Shown here in pieces: positions 40,626 to 55,200 of a DNA stretch of 64,000 bases. Location of the stretch: positions 62,001 through 126,000 of the IMG/VR virus record IMGVR_UViG_3300027770_001980. One strand, given 5' to 3'. The stretch is from a virus. Each line of letters opens with the position of its first letter. Position 1 is the first letter of the stretch. The notes under the pieces were generated by a model. The model did no database searches and was not told the origin of the DNA. It saw nothing but the letters and a program-made list of their open reading frames with translations. The translations under genes were made by a program, and so were the position numbers.

Positions 40626-41606
40626 TTAAATTTTTACAACATTGGTATATTCACCAATACCAGAATCATAATATAAATCATATGATTTCCAAGCATTCAT
40701 AGTTGGATGTATAGGATCTACTATAAGATGAAATCTTCTTACCGTGATAGCATAACCAGTATGATAACATGTAACTTTTGCATCGGATCCAATTGGATAT
40801 CCTACCTCGTCGGTTAATGCATTAGTGGATGTACTAAAAACCTTAGCAAGAAAACTACCAATAGCAACATTTGCGGTTGTAATGTTTCCAGGTAAGGCCG
40901 GGTTACCATAAGAAGTTATATCATAAAATGCCGTCAATGTTTGAACAGGAGGTAATTGCCTAACACCATTAATATAAAGATCGCCTTTAACATCAAAATC
41001 ATTAATGACAGTAACACCCGATACTACAGTAGTAGTAGATGCCACATTAAAATAAGTATCAGAGTCTGATGATTTCATTGTAAACGGAGAAGTGGTTATC
41101 AACCCTACAGCATTACCATATGAATACAGTACCCCAACTGTTTGTGGATAATTTGTATCATCCTCTCTAATAGTTGAGCTCGGTGGTTCTACTCCAAACT
41201 TTCCAGATAATCCTGATACAGCAGGACCGACTAATTTGTAATCATTATCATAATAAACATTCAATTGACTGTTTATTGTATCATACCATAAATCACCTTC
41301 TGCAGATACTGTTGGAATTGTTCCACTTACTTCTACACCATAAGGTGAACTAAAATATTCACCATTATAAACTTTTAATTGGCCTGTATCAGAATTGTAC
41401 CAAAGTTGTCCAGCTTGCGGACTTCTCGGTTCTTCATTGTATGAAAAATTTGTTAAGAGTCTAACGAAGTTTTGAGATACATATTGCCCGTAGTCATTGA
41501 CATTTTTTCCAATCAGATCTAAACTGGTTGTACTACTATCAACATCGCCTGTGGCTATTGTTGTTAATATAGTTGTACCGTCGTTATTATATATAATGTA
41601 TGCCAT
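40626..41606 (-). CDS. Tail fibre/baseplate protein, paralogue 2
   Basis: A protein of 326 residues. It shares with its neighbours the module TSLDLIGKNVNDYGQYVSQNFVRLLTNFSYNEEPRSPQAGQLWYNSDTGQLKVYNG (about 26-85), followed by a second GDLWYD unit. The remainder is a beta-rich spike-like region ending in FHLIVDPIHPTMNAWKSYDLYYD. No enzymatic motif. It is one gene of three tandem copies that have diverged at their C-termini. Confidence 0.7.
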   Translation of the reverse strand: MAYIIYNNDGTTILTTIATGDVDSSTTSLDLIGKNVNDYGQYVSQNFVRLLTNFSYNEEPRSPQAGQLWYNSDTGQLKVYNGEYFSSPYGVEVSGTIPTVSAEGDLWYDTINSQLNVYYDNDYKLVGPAVSGLSGKFGVEPPSSTIREDDTNYPQTVGVLYSYGNAVGLITTSPFTMKSSDSDTYFNVASTTTVVSGVTVINDFDVKGDLYINGVRQLPPVQTLTAFYDITSYGNPALPGNITTANVAIGSFLAKVFSTSTNALTDEVGYPIGSDAKVTCYHTGYAITVRRFHLIVDPIHPTMNAWKSYDLYYDSGIGEYTNVVKI

Positions 41607-41610
41607 GATT

Positions 41611-42588
41611 TTATGTCTTTATGATATATGTTAAATAGATGCTCGATGTAATCCTTGTAGATGTTGTCATATCTGGAGTTTTAAAAGTTCCAGAGCCGGC
41701 AGTACCATATGTAGTTCCTATCACATTATAAAGATCAGGATATGCTGTTGTCGAGACAGTACTATGATCGCACCTTAAATATCCAGACGGAATTGAAGAT
41801 GAATTTCCATAACCAATAATCATTCCAGTTACAACTAAATTTGGAGATATGTCTGTAGAAACTTTAGTAGTGGTAATAACATCAGATGCTTGTATAAGAA
41901 CACCCGGAGATAATTCTAAAGCAGATGCTTTTTCTGCTAATCCATTATATTTTGAAACTACTTTATTTGTTAGATTTGTGCCAATTTTTATTGTCGCAAA
42001 TCCATCAATTACAGTTCTTGGAGTAAATGCATTATAGGAAATAATTTCAACAACACTACCATTAGCCCAATTTTTAATAATAGGATAACTAACGCCGGTG
42101 GTACTGGTAGCAGAAGTTACTTCACTACCGGTTTTATTGATCCCACTTAAAAAATGAGGGCCAACAATAGTCCAACTATTATTATTTCTAATTTTTAATT
42201 GATTACTGGCGGTATCAACCCATATATCGCCATTTGAAATATCAGAATTTTCATTATTCAAAGTCGGGTCGTCGCTTTGTTTATATATTCCGCTTGTTGA
42301 TGGCCATATATTGGCCTTTCCGTTATAAACTCTTAAAACAGGTTTTGTTACATCACTTGTATCATACCATAATTGCCCTTTAACCGGGTTTGAAGGTTTG
42401 GATGCACCTGAAAAATTTTCTAATAGTTTTAAAAAATTTTGTGCTATAGGACGTCCAAAATTTTTATAACCGGCTCCTACTAATTCTAAACTGGTTGAAT
42501 AATTATTAAGTCCAGTGCCCTCAGCCGTTGAATAAACTATTACCTTAGAGCTGGTACTTGTATCTGAAAAGTTTAATGTATATGACAT
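41611..42588 (-). CDS. Tail fibre protein with collar domain, paralogue 1
   Basis: A protein of 325 residues. The shared N-terminal module (about 30-100) contains ELVGAGYKNFGRPIAQNFLKLLENFSGASKPSNPVKGQLWYD. The C-terminus is a phage tail-collar domain: MIIGYGNSSSIPSGYLRCDHSTVSTTAYPDLYNVIGTTYGTAGSGTFKTPDM. Such collar domains form the trimeric neck of short tail fibres (T4 gp12 family) and adhesion tips. It starts the set of three paralogues. Confidence 0.8.
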   Translation of the reverse strand: MSYTLNFSDTSTSSKVIVYSTAEGTGLNNYSTSLELVGAGYKNFGRPIAQNFLKLLENFSGASKPSNPVKGQLWYDTSDVTKPVLRVYNGKANIWPSTSGIYKQSDDPTLNNENSDISNGDIWVDTASNQLKIRNNNSWTIVGPHFLSGINKTGSEVTSATSTTGVSYPIIKNWANGSVVEIISYNAFTPRTVIDGFATIKIGTNLTNKVVSKYNGLAEKASALELSPGVLIQASDVITTTKVSTDISPNLVVTGMIIGYGNSSSIPSGYLRCDHSTVSTTAYPDLYNVIGTTYGTAGSGTFKTPDMTTSTRITSSIYLTYIIKT

Positions 42589-42590
42589 GA

Positions 42591-43277
42591 TTAAATTCCA
42601 GTACTAATACTTTGTATTCTTATAGTATAATCAATTTGAATCATCCTGTTCAAGGATTTCTGAACAGGGTGAAATATAACATGAGTCAATAAAATACCCA
42701 TATTTGGACCATCTACCGAATAGGATCTTAATCCTAATTCATCAAATATATAATCTGTGGTACTTGATGTACCTGTGTCAAACGCCGATTGATCATTTGG
42801 CTCACCAAAATCTAATAAACAACTTACAAGAACATCGGTGTAGGCGGTTCCCGTAAGATGTCTTGTTTCCATAAAATTTCTGGCAGGATCTATAGAAGAA
42901 TTTCTTTTAGAATCAACTGTTTTGTAATAAGTTTGATTATATAAAGCTGCATCACTACCTACTGTATTAGGGGTAAGATATGTGATAATTCCTGTGGGGT
43001 CAACACGAGAGCCTCCGTTACCAAACATCATTTCAGCAATCGGTCCATTATCTTGATTTGAAATACTTTGTGCTAATGCTATTGAAAAGTTTTCATAATG
43101 AATAGCATTTCTCTTGTCAACAAATACTTCTTTTGTGGTAGGATCAAATATTTTGATGTGTCCTTGAACACTGACTCCACCTTTTTCAGTAGGCTTTATA
43201 TCTTTAGGTATATTATTCATGTTTTTATTATCCATAACGGTATTTATCTTTGTATCTTCTGGCAACTTATCCACCAT
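42591..43277 (-). CDS. Virion structural protein (baseplate or fibre attachment)
   Basis: The preferred start is ATG 43277 (MVDKLPEDTK), which overlaps the giant gene's stop by 11 bases; an in-frame start lies at 43313, and a later ATG (43235) stands 6 bases after an ATAAATA motif. The product has 228 residues, with SVQGHIKIFDPTTKEVFVDKRNAIHYENFSIALAQSI, AEMMFGNGG and a C-terminal IQIDYTIRIQ. These motifs recur in structural proteins of aquatic T4-like phages at this position of the tail block. The beta-rich fold suits a small fibre-linker. Confidence 0.65.
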   Translation of the reverse strand: MVDKLPEDTKINTVMDNKNMNNIPKDIKPTEKGGVSVQGHIKIFDPTTKEVFVDKRNAIHYENFSIALAQSISNQDNGPIAEMMFGNGGSRVDPTGIITYLTPNTVGSDAALYNQTYYKTVDSKRNSSIDPARNFMETRHLTGTAYTDVLVSCLLDFGEPNDQSAFDTGTSSTTDYIFDELGLRSYSVDGPNMGILLTHVIFHPVQKSLNRMIQIDYTIRIQSISTGI

Positions 43278-46200
43278 AATAGTATCTATCAGGTAGTACA
43301 GCTTCTTTTTCACGCATAAAGATTGCCTGTGTAGCAGTACTATTAATTAGTGAAACTTGCTTGGTGCCTGACCAAATTGAACCTTTTTTCTGTACAATAG
43401 TAATATCTGTATTAATTCCATTGGTGTCTGAAATATTTAACACTAATGTTCTCGTAGAGGTATTAATTGTAAATTCAGGTGGTAATGTTACTAAACTGGT
43501 ATCAGAAGGATCATAAGAGATAGATGTATCATGATATACCAATGAGCTCTTACGCAATTGTCTTCCTCCATAATATACAGTGACTTGATCAACTGCATTA
43601 ATTCCGCTGGTAAGAACAATACCGTCTCCAATAATGCTATTGGTCACAGTGCTAATAATATATGTTGTAGCTGTTGTAGAAGTAGTTTGTACTAATGTTG
43701 TTTCAGAAGAATACGGTAATATCTGTAATCTACTTTGATCAATTACCTTTGTTCCTACATCGGAGTAAGATGTAGCTCCAGTACCCATTGTACTTCTTCT
43801 TAGTTGACGTAGAACATTTCCATCTTTACGGAAATATTCAATACGCTCTCCATCAATTAACACTACTCCAGGATCATTTGTTAACGGATCCGGCGAATAT
43901 AAACCTGTAGGGTCAACAACATGTATTTCTGTAGATGTATCATCAAATGATTCTGATAAAGTAGTTGAATAAAATTCAGATAGTCTATGGAAATCCAGTG
44001 TACCTGACATATCTTCGAACATTCTGAATCCAAGTATCTGAGATCCATAATTCAAAGGATTAATAGTTGTGATAATTACTGTATCTCCAGTACCAACAGA
44101 AATATCGTTGCTAATTTTTATAGTTTTAGAATCTTCCAATATTTCATAGTCAAATCTTGCTGTTAAAGGAACACCATTAACATATACCCAAACATAATTG
44201 TCATTTAATGCCGGTAGAGACAATGTAAATCTTCTAAGTGGAGTTCCATCAAACTCTTCGGTTCGTATCATCATGTTATCGTGATCTGTAAAAGATAGAA
44301 CACGTATGTTATTATTCTCAATAGCATTTGCAAATATTAATGTATCTCCTTCAATGGTAAAATCATATTCGCCATCAATTAATCCTACTATTGCAACTAC
44401 ATCACCGTTTCTTAATAATCCATCTACAATTGTTATTGTGTTATTAGCTGAATTGAAAGAATACTCAAATCCAGAACGCAACATCACACCGTTGGCATAT
44501 ACAAATACAGTATCAGTGATATAACTATCAGGATCTCTGTTATGTTTGTTATCAATCTTGAATGTGCGTTGATTTCTTTGTATCTGATAATAACTGGTAG
44601 AAGGAGGTCTTAATCTTGTTACAGTAGTTGTACCTAATTCAACAATCACTTGTTCGCTAACAGGTTCCGCGGTTCCGGGTGCAATAGACATTGTAAATAC
44701 CGATTGTGGTGCTGGTAGATAAAATGTGATGTATTCCACAACATTGAAGTATAAAGCAGGATCCGACGGATATATGACTATCCATGGAGAATATGTTACT
44801 GTATCTATAGATTCAATTGAGTAATAGTTTCCATTTTTATAGATTTTCCAATCAGTTGTTAAATCAAAATCCAGATAATTATTTCCATTAATGATAAGAA
44901 CGTTCCATGGACTGTTTCCAAATCCTAAAGATGAAGCAATCAGTGGATTTGATATTTGCGCCAAATAATTCTCACCATTCCCAGGCGTGAACACTTCTTC
45001 ATGTATTCTATTAAACTTTGTATATTCAGATTCAAAGAACCATGCTTGGATGGTATGAGAATAACCAGTATCTGGTAAAAGATATACTTTCACACAGGCT
45101 CGTTTATTAGTAGGACTAACTTGTTCTATCATATAACCATATTGAGAAGATGTAGCGACTTCACTAATTTCTTGTCCATCTACCAATACATATGCACTAC
45201 GGACATCATTTATGCTGGCTAAACTTTCTACGGTTGCCGACGGCCCGGTTGCTGTAACCATCTTATGATCAAGAACAGAATAGTCGCCTCCTACTGTTAT
45301 TATTGTATATCCTGCTCTTCCTGTTACAGATTGGATGTTACAATAAATGGTGTTTCCTTCCATATAGTATTGATTAAGGCCGGTGAAAGAATTTCCATCA
45401 GCGACACGATCAAATATACTTCCATTAAAATGTACAGTTACGAATGCAGATCCATCAATTGGCATAGTTAATGTATAATAATTATAGGAAACAGTATTTG
45501 ATATTGGGAATGATCCAGAATACACCATAGCATAAGAGTTTGATGCTTTAGTGTAAACATTAATTCCCAATGTATCCAATACAGTTCCTGCTACACATTC
45601 CTCTGGTGCATAACCGTTTTGGATATTCAAGAATGCATCTCCATCTATAGTGTAATCGACTGGATTTACTTCAAATGTGCTTGAAATTTCTCGACTGGTG
45701 GCATCTGTGTAAAATACAGTAGGCAAATAATCTGTTTTCCAGAATTCAACTATTGGATCAGAATATAGCTTGATATCCATATAATAACTTGGATCAGTTA
45801 AATTATAAAATTCAATAATAATATTACCATTGACATTCTCCATCGGCCACCAGTACTCCTGTGCAGGAATAGGTCCATTAACAGGATCGCCTATTGGCAT
45901 AAACGTGCCTTCGTTATTTTTACGAATTTCGATTTTACTCACTTCTTTAAATAGAATTAAAATTTCAAAGAAATAAGTAGATGTGTCTGTTACAAAAGTT
46001 TCTTTTATATTATCTAATAAACTTGTTCCTGTTGTTACATTTTTTAATACCGAAGAAATAATCAACGTGGCGGTTGACGAAGGATACGAAGTTACTGTAG
46101 AAAGAACTGTAGTTGCAGTTACAATAAATTTGTCTGTATCAATTACTGACCTAACTGTGTATATTCCATTAAATCCAGCATCATCTATACCACTTATCGT

Positions 46201-49200
46201 GATCCTATCTCCTATCACAATTGCACCATTGAATTCTTCTCTGGTTTTAAAAGTGATATTCGTTCCTGTATTAGTAGATGTTGATTTCGCGTATCCAATA
46301 TCGTATGTTGGTTTACTTATTGTTACAGATTTTTCTATTTCATCTATAGAAACTACTACAGTTGTATCTCTAATACGTTTATCTGATGAATTTAGAATAG
46401 TAATTTCACTACCGGTAACAATTCCATCAACTGTATCTAAATATAAAACAGATGAGTCAGGAGTTATTGATCTAATTAGTTTAGTAGCGACATAGTCGCC
46501 AATTATATCACTCCACGCAGTATCTGTATCATATTGCCCATATCCACTAACTGTATCCCAAGCTGGAGAATAGTTAAAAGGAAGACCTTGTACAACAGAT
46601 CCAGGATATTCAATACCGGACATTAAAGACGATAGAGCAAATGTTCCAGTATGGAACTTTTCAATCATATCAACTGCATTATATAAATTAAAACTCTTAT
46701 TGTATGTGATCTTAAATTCTTGATCACGGTTAGGAACATAATTTAAAAATACAAATCTGGAATACTTTTTAGTGTATCCGCTGTCTGTTATAGCATAATA
46801 CTCAATAGTATAATCAGATGAAAGTACTAATCTTCCATCTAAAAGAGGAATAATATTTAACTTATCAGTATCTGCCAACCAAGACAACACATACTTATTT
46901 TCATTACCCGAACATATAAATGTATCAGAAACAGTTTCTACTATCATAGATGGTAAAGAAGTAGTTCTGTTAAATCGTAACCCAATCTTATTTTTTCTAA
47001 TAGGAGACTCATCAAATACCGCAACCGCAGTAGCGGAAGTAGTAACATTTGGGCCGCCGCCTGAGATAGTTATAGTTGGAGTTGAAGTATAACCACTACC
47101 TGGATCTGTTACCAATATTTGATATATAGACCCTGCTCGTATATATGCCTCAGCAGTAGCACCCGACCCATTGCCGCCGTTAATAGTTACTGTTGGACGT
47201 TGTGTATATCCGACACCTTTATTACCCACACGTACGGATCCAATAATATATTGGTAATTATCTTTCCAATATTTCCATGGAGTTTCATTTATCTTATCAT
47301 TGTCTACAGTAACTATTTCATAACTTTGTGTTAATGTATTATAAAAGGAAGGCATATCAAAATCTATAGAAGAAGCAGTAAACTGATCATCAAGATAGGT
47401 ATATCTTGATTTATAACTTCTTATATGCGAATGATATGGTTTAACTTCTTTAACATATTCTTCAAAGTAGTTTTCATTATCCAATTTGTAAACAGGTCGT
47501 TGATCTAACGATCCTATGGTATTAGTGATATCAATGAATGACGTTTTAAATGTCCAATCAAGCAATTTTTGTTCGGTTAATGCATATCTAACCGCAGTGA
47601 AGAATAATAGATTCCAATTAACTTTTAAATCATTTATAAAGATATCTTTTTTCAATGCTGTTAATATGTAAAAAACTTCAAGGTCAGGAATTTGATCATA
47701 TAGTGTTTCATCTAATGTTGCAACATCGTATGAGTATCGTGAATCTTTATAATTCCATAGACTTTCAGAAATCTGAATGGTTCCATTTTCTCTATATACT
47801 ATATCAAACTCCGGAGCAAAATTGCCCACCTTATCCGAAGATATTTTTTCAAGTATTGCATAATATCCATCGCCGATATTATTAATCTTAACATAATCGC
47901 CAACATTAGCTTCGTACAACAATGACAACGAAGATGCAGATGCAATAACATAACTATAATCTTTAAACTTATTAAATGTGTCACTTGCCCAATCTGCTTT
48001 ATTCCAGTATAAAGGAGTATTGTAAGTTTGATTCTTGATTCTGGTCCAGTTATTATCAACATCGTTATTATAATTGAACGCATGTTTTGTCCAACGTCCA
48101 CCATAATCCGCGTTATAGGAAACAATAACAGTATGAGGTCTTACTACCAATACCGGCGCTGATGTGAACCCTGACCCTGGATTTTCAATTGATACATCTA
48201 CAACTTTACCATCGCTGTTAATTGTGGTTACTAATTTAGCACCAGATTGATCAGCAAGAACAGTTACTGATGGGGCTAACATATATGCAAATCCACCATT
48301 CAATATACTAACAGAAACTATTTTTCCATTTTCAATATTACATTCTAAAAATGCACGCTGTAATAGATTTGTATCCACAGAATCGAGAGAATTTATATCA
48401 GAAACGATTTCGTCGTACTCACCATCTAATATATTAGGTATAGGTTCTTTTTCATTTAAATTATCAAAACTAAAGTATTTTTCAAGTATTAAATTTTTTA
48501 TCAATACAGAATTTGCAAAATCTACTATGTTTCTTAAAGCAATCAATCTGTCTTTAAATAAAGTTTGTTGTGGACGTATTCCAATACCATATCTATTTCT
48601 TGATGTTAAAGATAAGTCAGGAACATTGTTTCCTAAGAAATCATGTCCAAGCAAACTATCAAATAACTTTTTCTCTAAGAACGGTGTAGGCGATGCTTTA
48701 TCATCTCCCTCGGCAATTAATAACCATTCTGTGTGTCTTGGTATATCGTTGTCAATACGATCAATTGCTATATTAACACTAATGCGCTCTCCAACTAATG
48801 AAGGCTGGATATTAGCAAATGCTACGCTATCTGCGGATAGTATTTCTGCAAACTTTAACCCATTAGATAATGGATCTGCAATTAGCCTCGATACCTGATA
48901 GCTGCTTATTCTTCTATTTTTAACGGAAGGTACAGTTACCTTATTTTTTACCCAGAAATAATAAACATTTTCAAAAGAATTAGTGACTTTATTAAACACC
49001 TGTTTTACAGAAATACTGCTATTAGCAGGATATTTAGGTTGCCCACTTATTCCCTTAGTTAATCCATCGTTACTATCTGCCTTTGCAGCCCATTCGCTTG
49101 GCATAAGATCAGATTTTACCCATTCATATACATCGATAGTGGATCCAGGAAATGTTCGACTCCAATTATTTTTTCTGAATAAATCATCTCCCTGCTCATA

Positions 49201-52200
49201 CCACATATATTTTACTGTACTGAGATCCCACCAAAGTTCTCCAACATGATCATCAATCCAACTGGTTGTAGAATCAACAATATTGTTCGCAAGTCCAATT
49301 GAATAAACCGCAGGATCAAATGCCGATCTATATTTTAATTCTTGCTCTGCTATACCTGCTATTTTTCCCTTTACTGGGTCTATGATTTCGAGATAATCAA
49401 TTACTTCTTCTGTCTGAAGATCTATCGTAGATATTTTCTTGATTGTAGATATATCTACTAAATCTTCTTGTTCTCTTGATAAATTCCAACTGTTAATTGT
49501 CTTGTCAATTTTATCAAATTGATACACTGTGGAATCGTCGTCGCCCGATATTGCAGTCGAAGGTGCTCCGATTAATATTCTATCATTTGTAACAGCAATA
49601 GAGGATCCGTATTTACTACTGGTTAAAATTGACGAATCACTTAACTCATCTGCAGGAATAAAATAACCTTCAAGATTATTATAAATGTATACCACTCCAG
49701 AATCTGGTATTGTATCAATAAACTGTGTCGTACCACCATCAAAGGTAGTCTCACCAGATTTCTGATCAAAATCAAATCTTGAGATATTGGCATTATTAAT
49801 ACCCAAGGAACTTATGGCCAATATTTTATTATCTTCACTAATTGAAATTGTAAAACCAAATTTTAAATTATAACTATTCACTGGATTACCAATGATCTGA
49901 TACAATGTAGCAATCGTGCCATTAAATTTATAAACAGCAACCTTACCATAGGACTCATCCGGTGATTTAGAATTTACTGAAGATATAAAAATAAATGTTC
50001 CATCTGGAGAAACTGTAACCTCTTCGCCGAACACAGCACTTGTTCCAAACGGTGATGATATAGTCTGTATCCAATCCAAGTCTTTATTAAATAATTGTAC
50101 AACACCAATAGTAGATGTATTAATCACGTGGTAAGGAGCACTTACGGCAAAAATATTACCTACTTTATCACCTGATATTTTGTATCCAAATTGACTTCCG
50201 TTGCTAAGTGATCCATGAGGAGAAAGAGTAATACCATGTGAATGTGCTGAGATACTTATTGATAAATTATTATCGATAAAATATGCATAAACCTTACCAG
50301 TAGTATTAGATGGTCCTGGGGTTCCAACTAATAGAACAGTTGAAGTTGATGCTTTTGATGCCACATAGACAGAATGTCCAAATCTACTATTATTAGTTGG
50401 GTATGGATTTAATAGTACTGCTTCGGTAGAAGCCTGACTAAGGATTACTTTATTTGTACCTGTTCCTACTGTTCTTCTACTACCTATCTTAACTAATCCC
50501 TCAGATGTATATCCTCTTACATTGCCTGTACCCGAACTGGTGGTTACTACTCCTGTTGGAGAATTAGGACCACGTACACTGCTGGCAGCAGGTGCTCCTG
50601 TAATATAAAATCCTTTGTTATAATCATATGTTAAAGAATACCCGAACTCGCAAGACGTATCCATAGTACAATAAGTATGGATAGAATCATTTAAGGTATA
50701 TTCGAATTGTTTAGAAAGAATACCTGTGATATTGTTTTTTGTGAATACCCAAGTTGAAGTGGTTCCGGGAGAAGATATAAGAACAGTATTATCATCATCA
50801 GATGCATAAATTGCTGTTCCTAATTTTTGTCCCAATGGTTGTTTCACCGTATCAAAAGAATTTGCTACCTTCTGATAATTGTTTAATTTTTCATAAACTT
50901 TCCATTTTCCATCTTCGCCGCTGTCTATCCAAATTTTTTCATCATACCGAACTCTTAGTACATCTCTAATACCGGCCAATTTTGCCGAGTTAGAATATCT
51001 TGCTTCTTCAAATTTAAATAGAGCACCATAACTTAATAAAGCAGCATCTGTTATTGTTGTTAATACAGATGCTACAGTAATCTGATCCAATCTTGGAATA
51101 TCTTTTACTATATATATTCCATCTACCTGAACATTAAATCTTACAATAGAAATTATATCGCCTATTGATAGATTATGATTGATATCAGTAGTGAAAGTAA
51201 TATCTGCGCCTGGTGAACTTACATATACACCTGCTACCTTGGCAGGTTGTTTGGAATATCTATAAACAGTCCATCCACCATTTTCTAAAAATCCTAACCA
51301 TACCGTGTTACCTTCTTGAATTAAAGAATTATTAGCAATATCTAATAAACTATTTTTGTTATATGCGGTAACGGTAACATCATCCTGCCTTACATAACCT
51401 GCAATCGGTAACTCCATATTAGTATCAGAGTATGTACCATTATACAAATTAAAAGTTGATGTAGTAATATAATTAGAAGGTTTTAATAATAAAGATGACG
51501 ATAGTACATAATTAATTAAAGGATTTGAACTTGAGGGAATAGTATCTATTAGTTTAGTTACATATGGATTTTCTGTAGAAATACCTTCTACCAATACAAA
51601 TTCAATTTCATTATAAGAACTGAATCCACCGTATTCTCCCACCCTAAATGCCCAGTCTTCCTTAAAGGAGATTTCGCCATTGCGAGTAAATTTACCGGCT
51701 TTTGATAATTTATCTATAGCGTTCTTGGTTCCTTTTTCCTTGATAAACCCTTGATAGAATTTATATTGGCTAACAGGATTTGTAAAAATATTATTCAAAT
51801 AAGTACGCGGGGTGTATCCTATTAGGTGTTGAGCCAACTGCTGTTGTGTGGAATCAAAATTATCAATGTCTAAACTGTAGAAATCTTCAAATTGATTAAT
51901 AGTATAGTCAAAATTAGGAAGTAAATTAGATTCAGGCTTGCTATTTAATTTGTCCCATTTAGCAAAATCAAATGTGGCATCATTACGAATTTTCTGATTA
52001 GACTCGTAATATGCACTATTGTATCTTACTAAATCGCCTGGCAAATAAGTGTGATAGGATTTCCAGTCAGTAATAGAAACCTTATCATAAACAAAACCAG
52101 GACTTGACAAATCGCCATTCCACCCTTTAGTTCTAAACCCAGAGATTTTCATCCTACGTTGCTTATATCCTGTTTCTATATCATATATAGTATCATTAAA

Positions 52201-55200
52201 AATAGTGTGATTATTAAACACCATTCCGTGTTCTTTTTGTACTGAATTTAATTTGGCAAAAAATATACCTTCGTAGGTATCAATTGTGCTAATGATACAA
52301 ACACCGTCTTCTCGAGATAATCTAAATTTATCAGATGGAAAAGATTTTCCATCTGCTTTTAATAAACTATACTCATATTTTCCGTTAGAAATATCATCTA
52401 CAACAGAATCAGGGAATGAATATTTTAAATAATCAGCAAATGGACTCAATGTAATAAGATGTCCGTCTGCCCAATTTTGAGTGCTCCAATATAAGAATTC
52501 TTTGGCGGTATATCTCCAATCCATTATTTCATTTAATTCAGGATTGAATTCATCAAATATAAAACCTTGTTGTTCAAGTCGAGCACCATACCCCACTAAT
52601 ACATCATACACTTCTTGTACAGTAGAATAACTGCTACCATATGGAACCCTGGTAACTGTTGATTCAAATCTCGAAGATAATTCTACGGTTGCTCCTCCCT
52701 TTGATGGCAAGGAAGGTAATTGATAAAATAAAGTAGTATCAAATGTTGATTGTGCTGTGTGTCCAACCTTTACTCGATAAAATCTTCCATTGTATCTTAA
52801 GAGTTGTCCTTGCTTATAATATCTCGAGTTATTAGATTCTGTAGAAGTGAGAGCATCCTCCAATAATCCATTATTTGAATTATTAACTGTATTATTCCAT
52901 TCAGTAAATGTTTCAGACTTTCCACCCACTGTTAATGCACCCGAAGTTCCTTGAAGAATGGGTTTTAGTATTTCAAAATAAGAGTTGAATTTATCGTAAC
53001 CCTTGATTATAAATTTGCCTTCGTATTTCTGTAATATAACGCCGGATATGCTGGCAGATACAATTGGATTGCTAACATTTAATAACAATGTATAATCTTC
53101 AGGCGGAAGCAATGCACCTTGTGCTTGTGATAACGGATCAACAGAATCTATTAATATCTGTAATTTATCTTTACTGGCAAACCCGCCGAGTTTATGGAAT
53201 AGATTAAAATTCAAATATGTTAAATCTTCTTTCAAGGAATTTATGTAATTAGAATCTTTCTGTAATCCTTTTTCAACAACATACACTCCAAATCCTGAAG
53301 TTTGTACATCACCTTCGACTAATAATTTTTTAGGACTTAGATATAAATCATCTTGTAAATAGGTCAATTGTTTTAAAATATTCAATTGAGTTCTACTGGT
53401 GTCATACATAGACGTTGTATACTCAGTTGGATTTAATAATGCTGCAAGAGCATTTAAAGCAAATGGCCAATAACTACTTCTGCGCCATGCGGTTTCCGCA
53501 GGACTGTAATCACCAAACTTCCAATTAGATTGCTTATCTAAATCTCCCAATAGAGTATCAAGTGTTGGAGTTAATAAATTTCCATAACGATCAACTGGAA
53601 TATAAGATGAGAAGGATGGGCGGGCATGGTCAATATCTACAACAGGATCAAGATATGGTTCGTTGGTATATCCATTGATAATAGCCGATATTAATGCAGC
53701 TCTCTTATCGAGATCAATCCAACTATAATAATCATCCCACCATAATGGCTTAACTGAATATCCTAATATCTCCCAAGGATGTGTGTGAGGGCGATCGGTG
53801 TCGTAGAAATATTTGTATATTCCTCTCCAATAACCGGTAACATATTCACCTGATAATTTAACAGGTGCTGTACCAAATGGTATATTATCCAATGATATAA
53901 CAGGATTTCCAATTGGTGTAACCGTATGTGAATATATAGAGTTATCTACCAATGTTCGATCTTGTAATACTAAAAGTACAGTTGCATAAGGATCATTAAT
54001 AGCCGCAGATGGAAAACCATTTTCATTTTCAGCCTGTACTGCTGTAAACTTATATTTAGGTGGGGTAAAATCTTGTGTGTATACTGCGATGCCTTTTACC
54101 ACACGTAGATTGCTCATGTATCCCCAGAAATTTCCAAAACCGGCGCTGGTCGATTCTACAAGACTTCCAATAATGGCCTTAGAACCGTTGGCACACAATG
54201 ACATAGACTCTGGTTTATTTGCTGTGGCAACTAATGTTCCATCCATGAATAATCCAATAATAGAACCACTACGGACCATCGCTGCATGGTACCATGTTTC
54301 ATTTTGAATATCTACATCAACATGCCATATAACATTACTTGGATCAATAAATTCTTCTTCTGCTCCGTTATAGTAACCTAACCCAAATTCCAATCCTCCG
54401 GTATTAAACACCGATCCAATAATAACTCTAACTCCTGGAATTTCTGCAGTATATATGTACACCCATGCTTCTATCGTGAAATCACCTGTACCAAAATTTA
54501 AAGCTGATGTAGAAGGAATAGTTAGATATGAAGATCCATCTAAGTATATACTTGAATTTCTATCATCGCCTTCTGGTGATACAAAAGGAGATATATAACC
54601 GCCTAAAGGATAAGGAAAAACAATATGATCGTAATCTGAATTATCTACAAATTGATTATCTTGTAATGTTAAAAGAACTGTATTAGCAGCATTAGTAATT
54701 GCTGCCGATGGAAAACCATTCTCGTTAGATTTTTGTGTAATTGCTAATGGATTAGTTGGTACTGAAAAATCGTCAATGTATAATGCTATACCCTTAACGA
54801 CACGGACATCTTTTATCCTGCCCCAGAAGTTGGCACCCCATGCAGTATCGCCTATCCATGTTTGATCATTATCTCCACTTAGACTTAAAGAAGAATCATC
54901 AATCGAATATCCAACAAGAATACCGTCTAAGAAAATCTGAACCATGGATCCATGACGTGATAATGCAACATGATACCATTTATTATCTTGTATAGCGGTT
55001 TCATTAGTAGTGTGTACTGTCAATCCATTTACATAAAACAAAGTGTTTCCTGTTGCGCCACCAATTCCAAATACTAATCCGTCAAATACCGGAGAACCTA
55101 TAATGCATCGATATCCTGGTATATTCGAAGTGTATACATAAATCTTTGCTTCTATAGTAAAATCTCCTGTACCAAAATTTAATTCAGTAGAGGAGGTGGT

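Noticed and set aside
45983-46495. Open frame of 170 codons on the plus strand, hydrophobic beta-like
   Set aside because: Antisense to the giant baseplate gene, whose Thr/Val/Ile-rich strands mirror into hydrophobic codons. There is no promoter or ribosome site.
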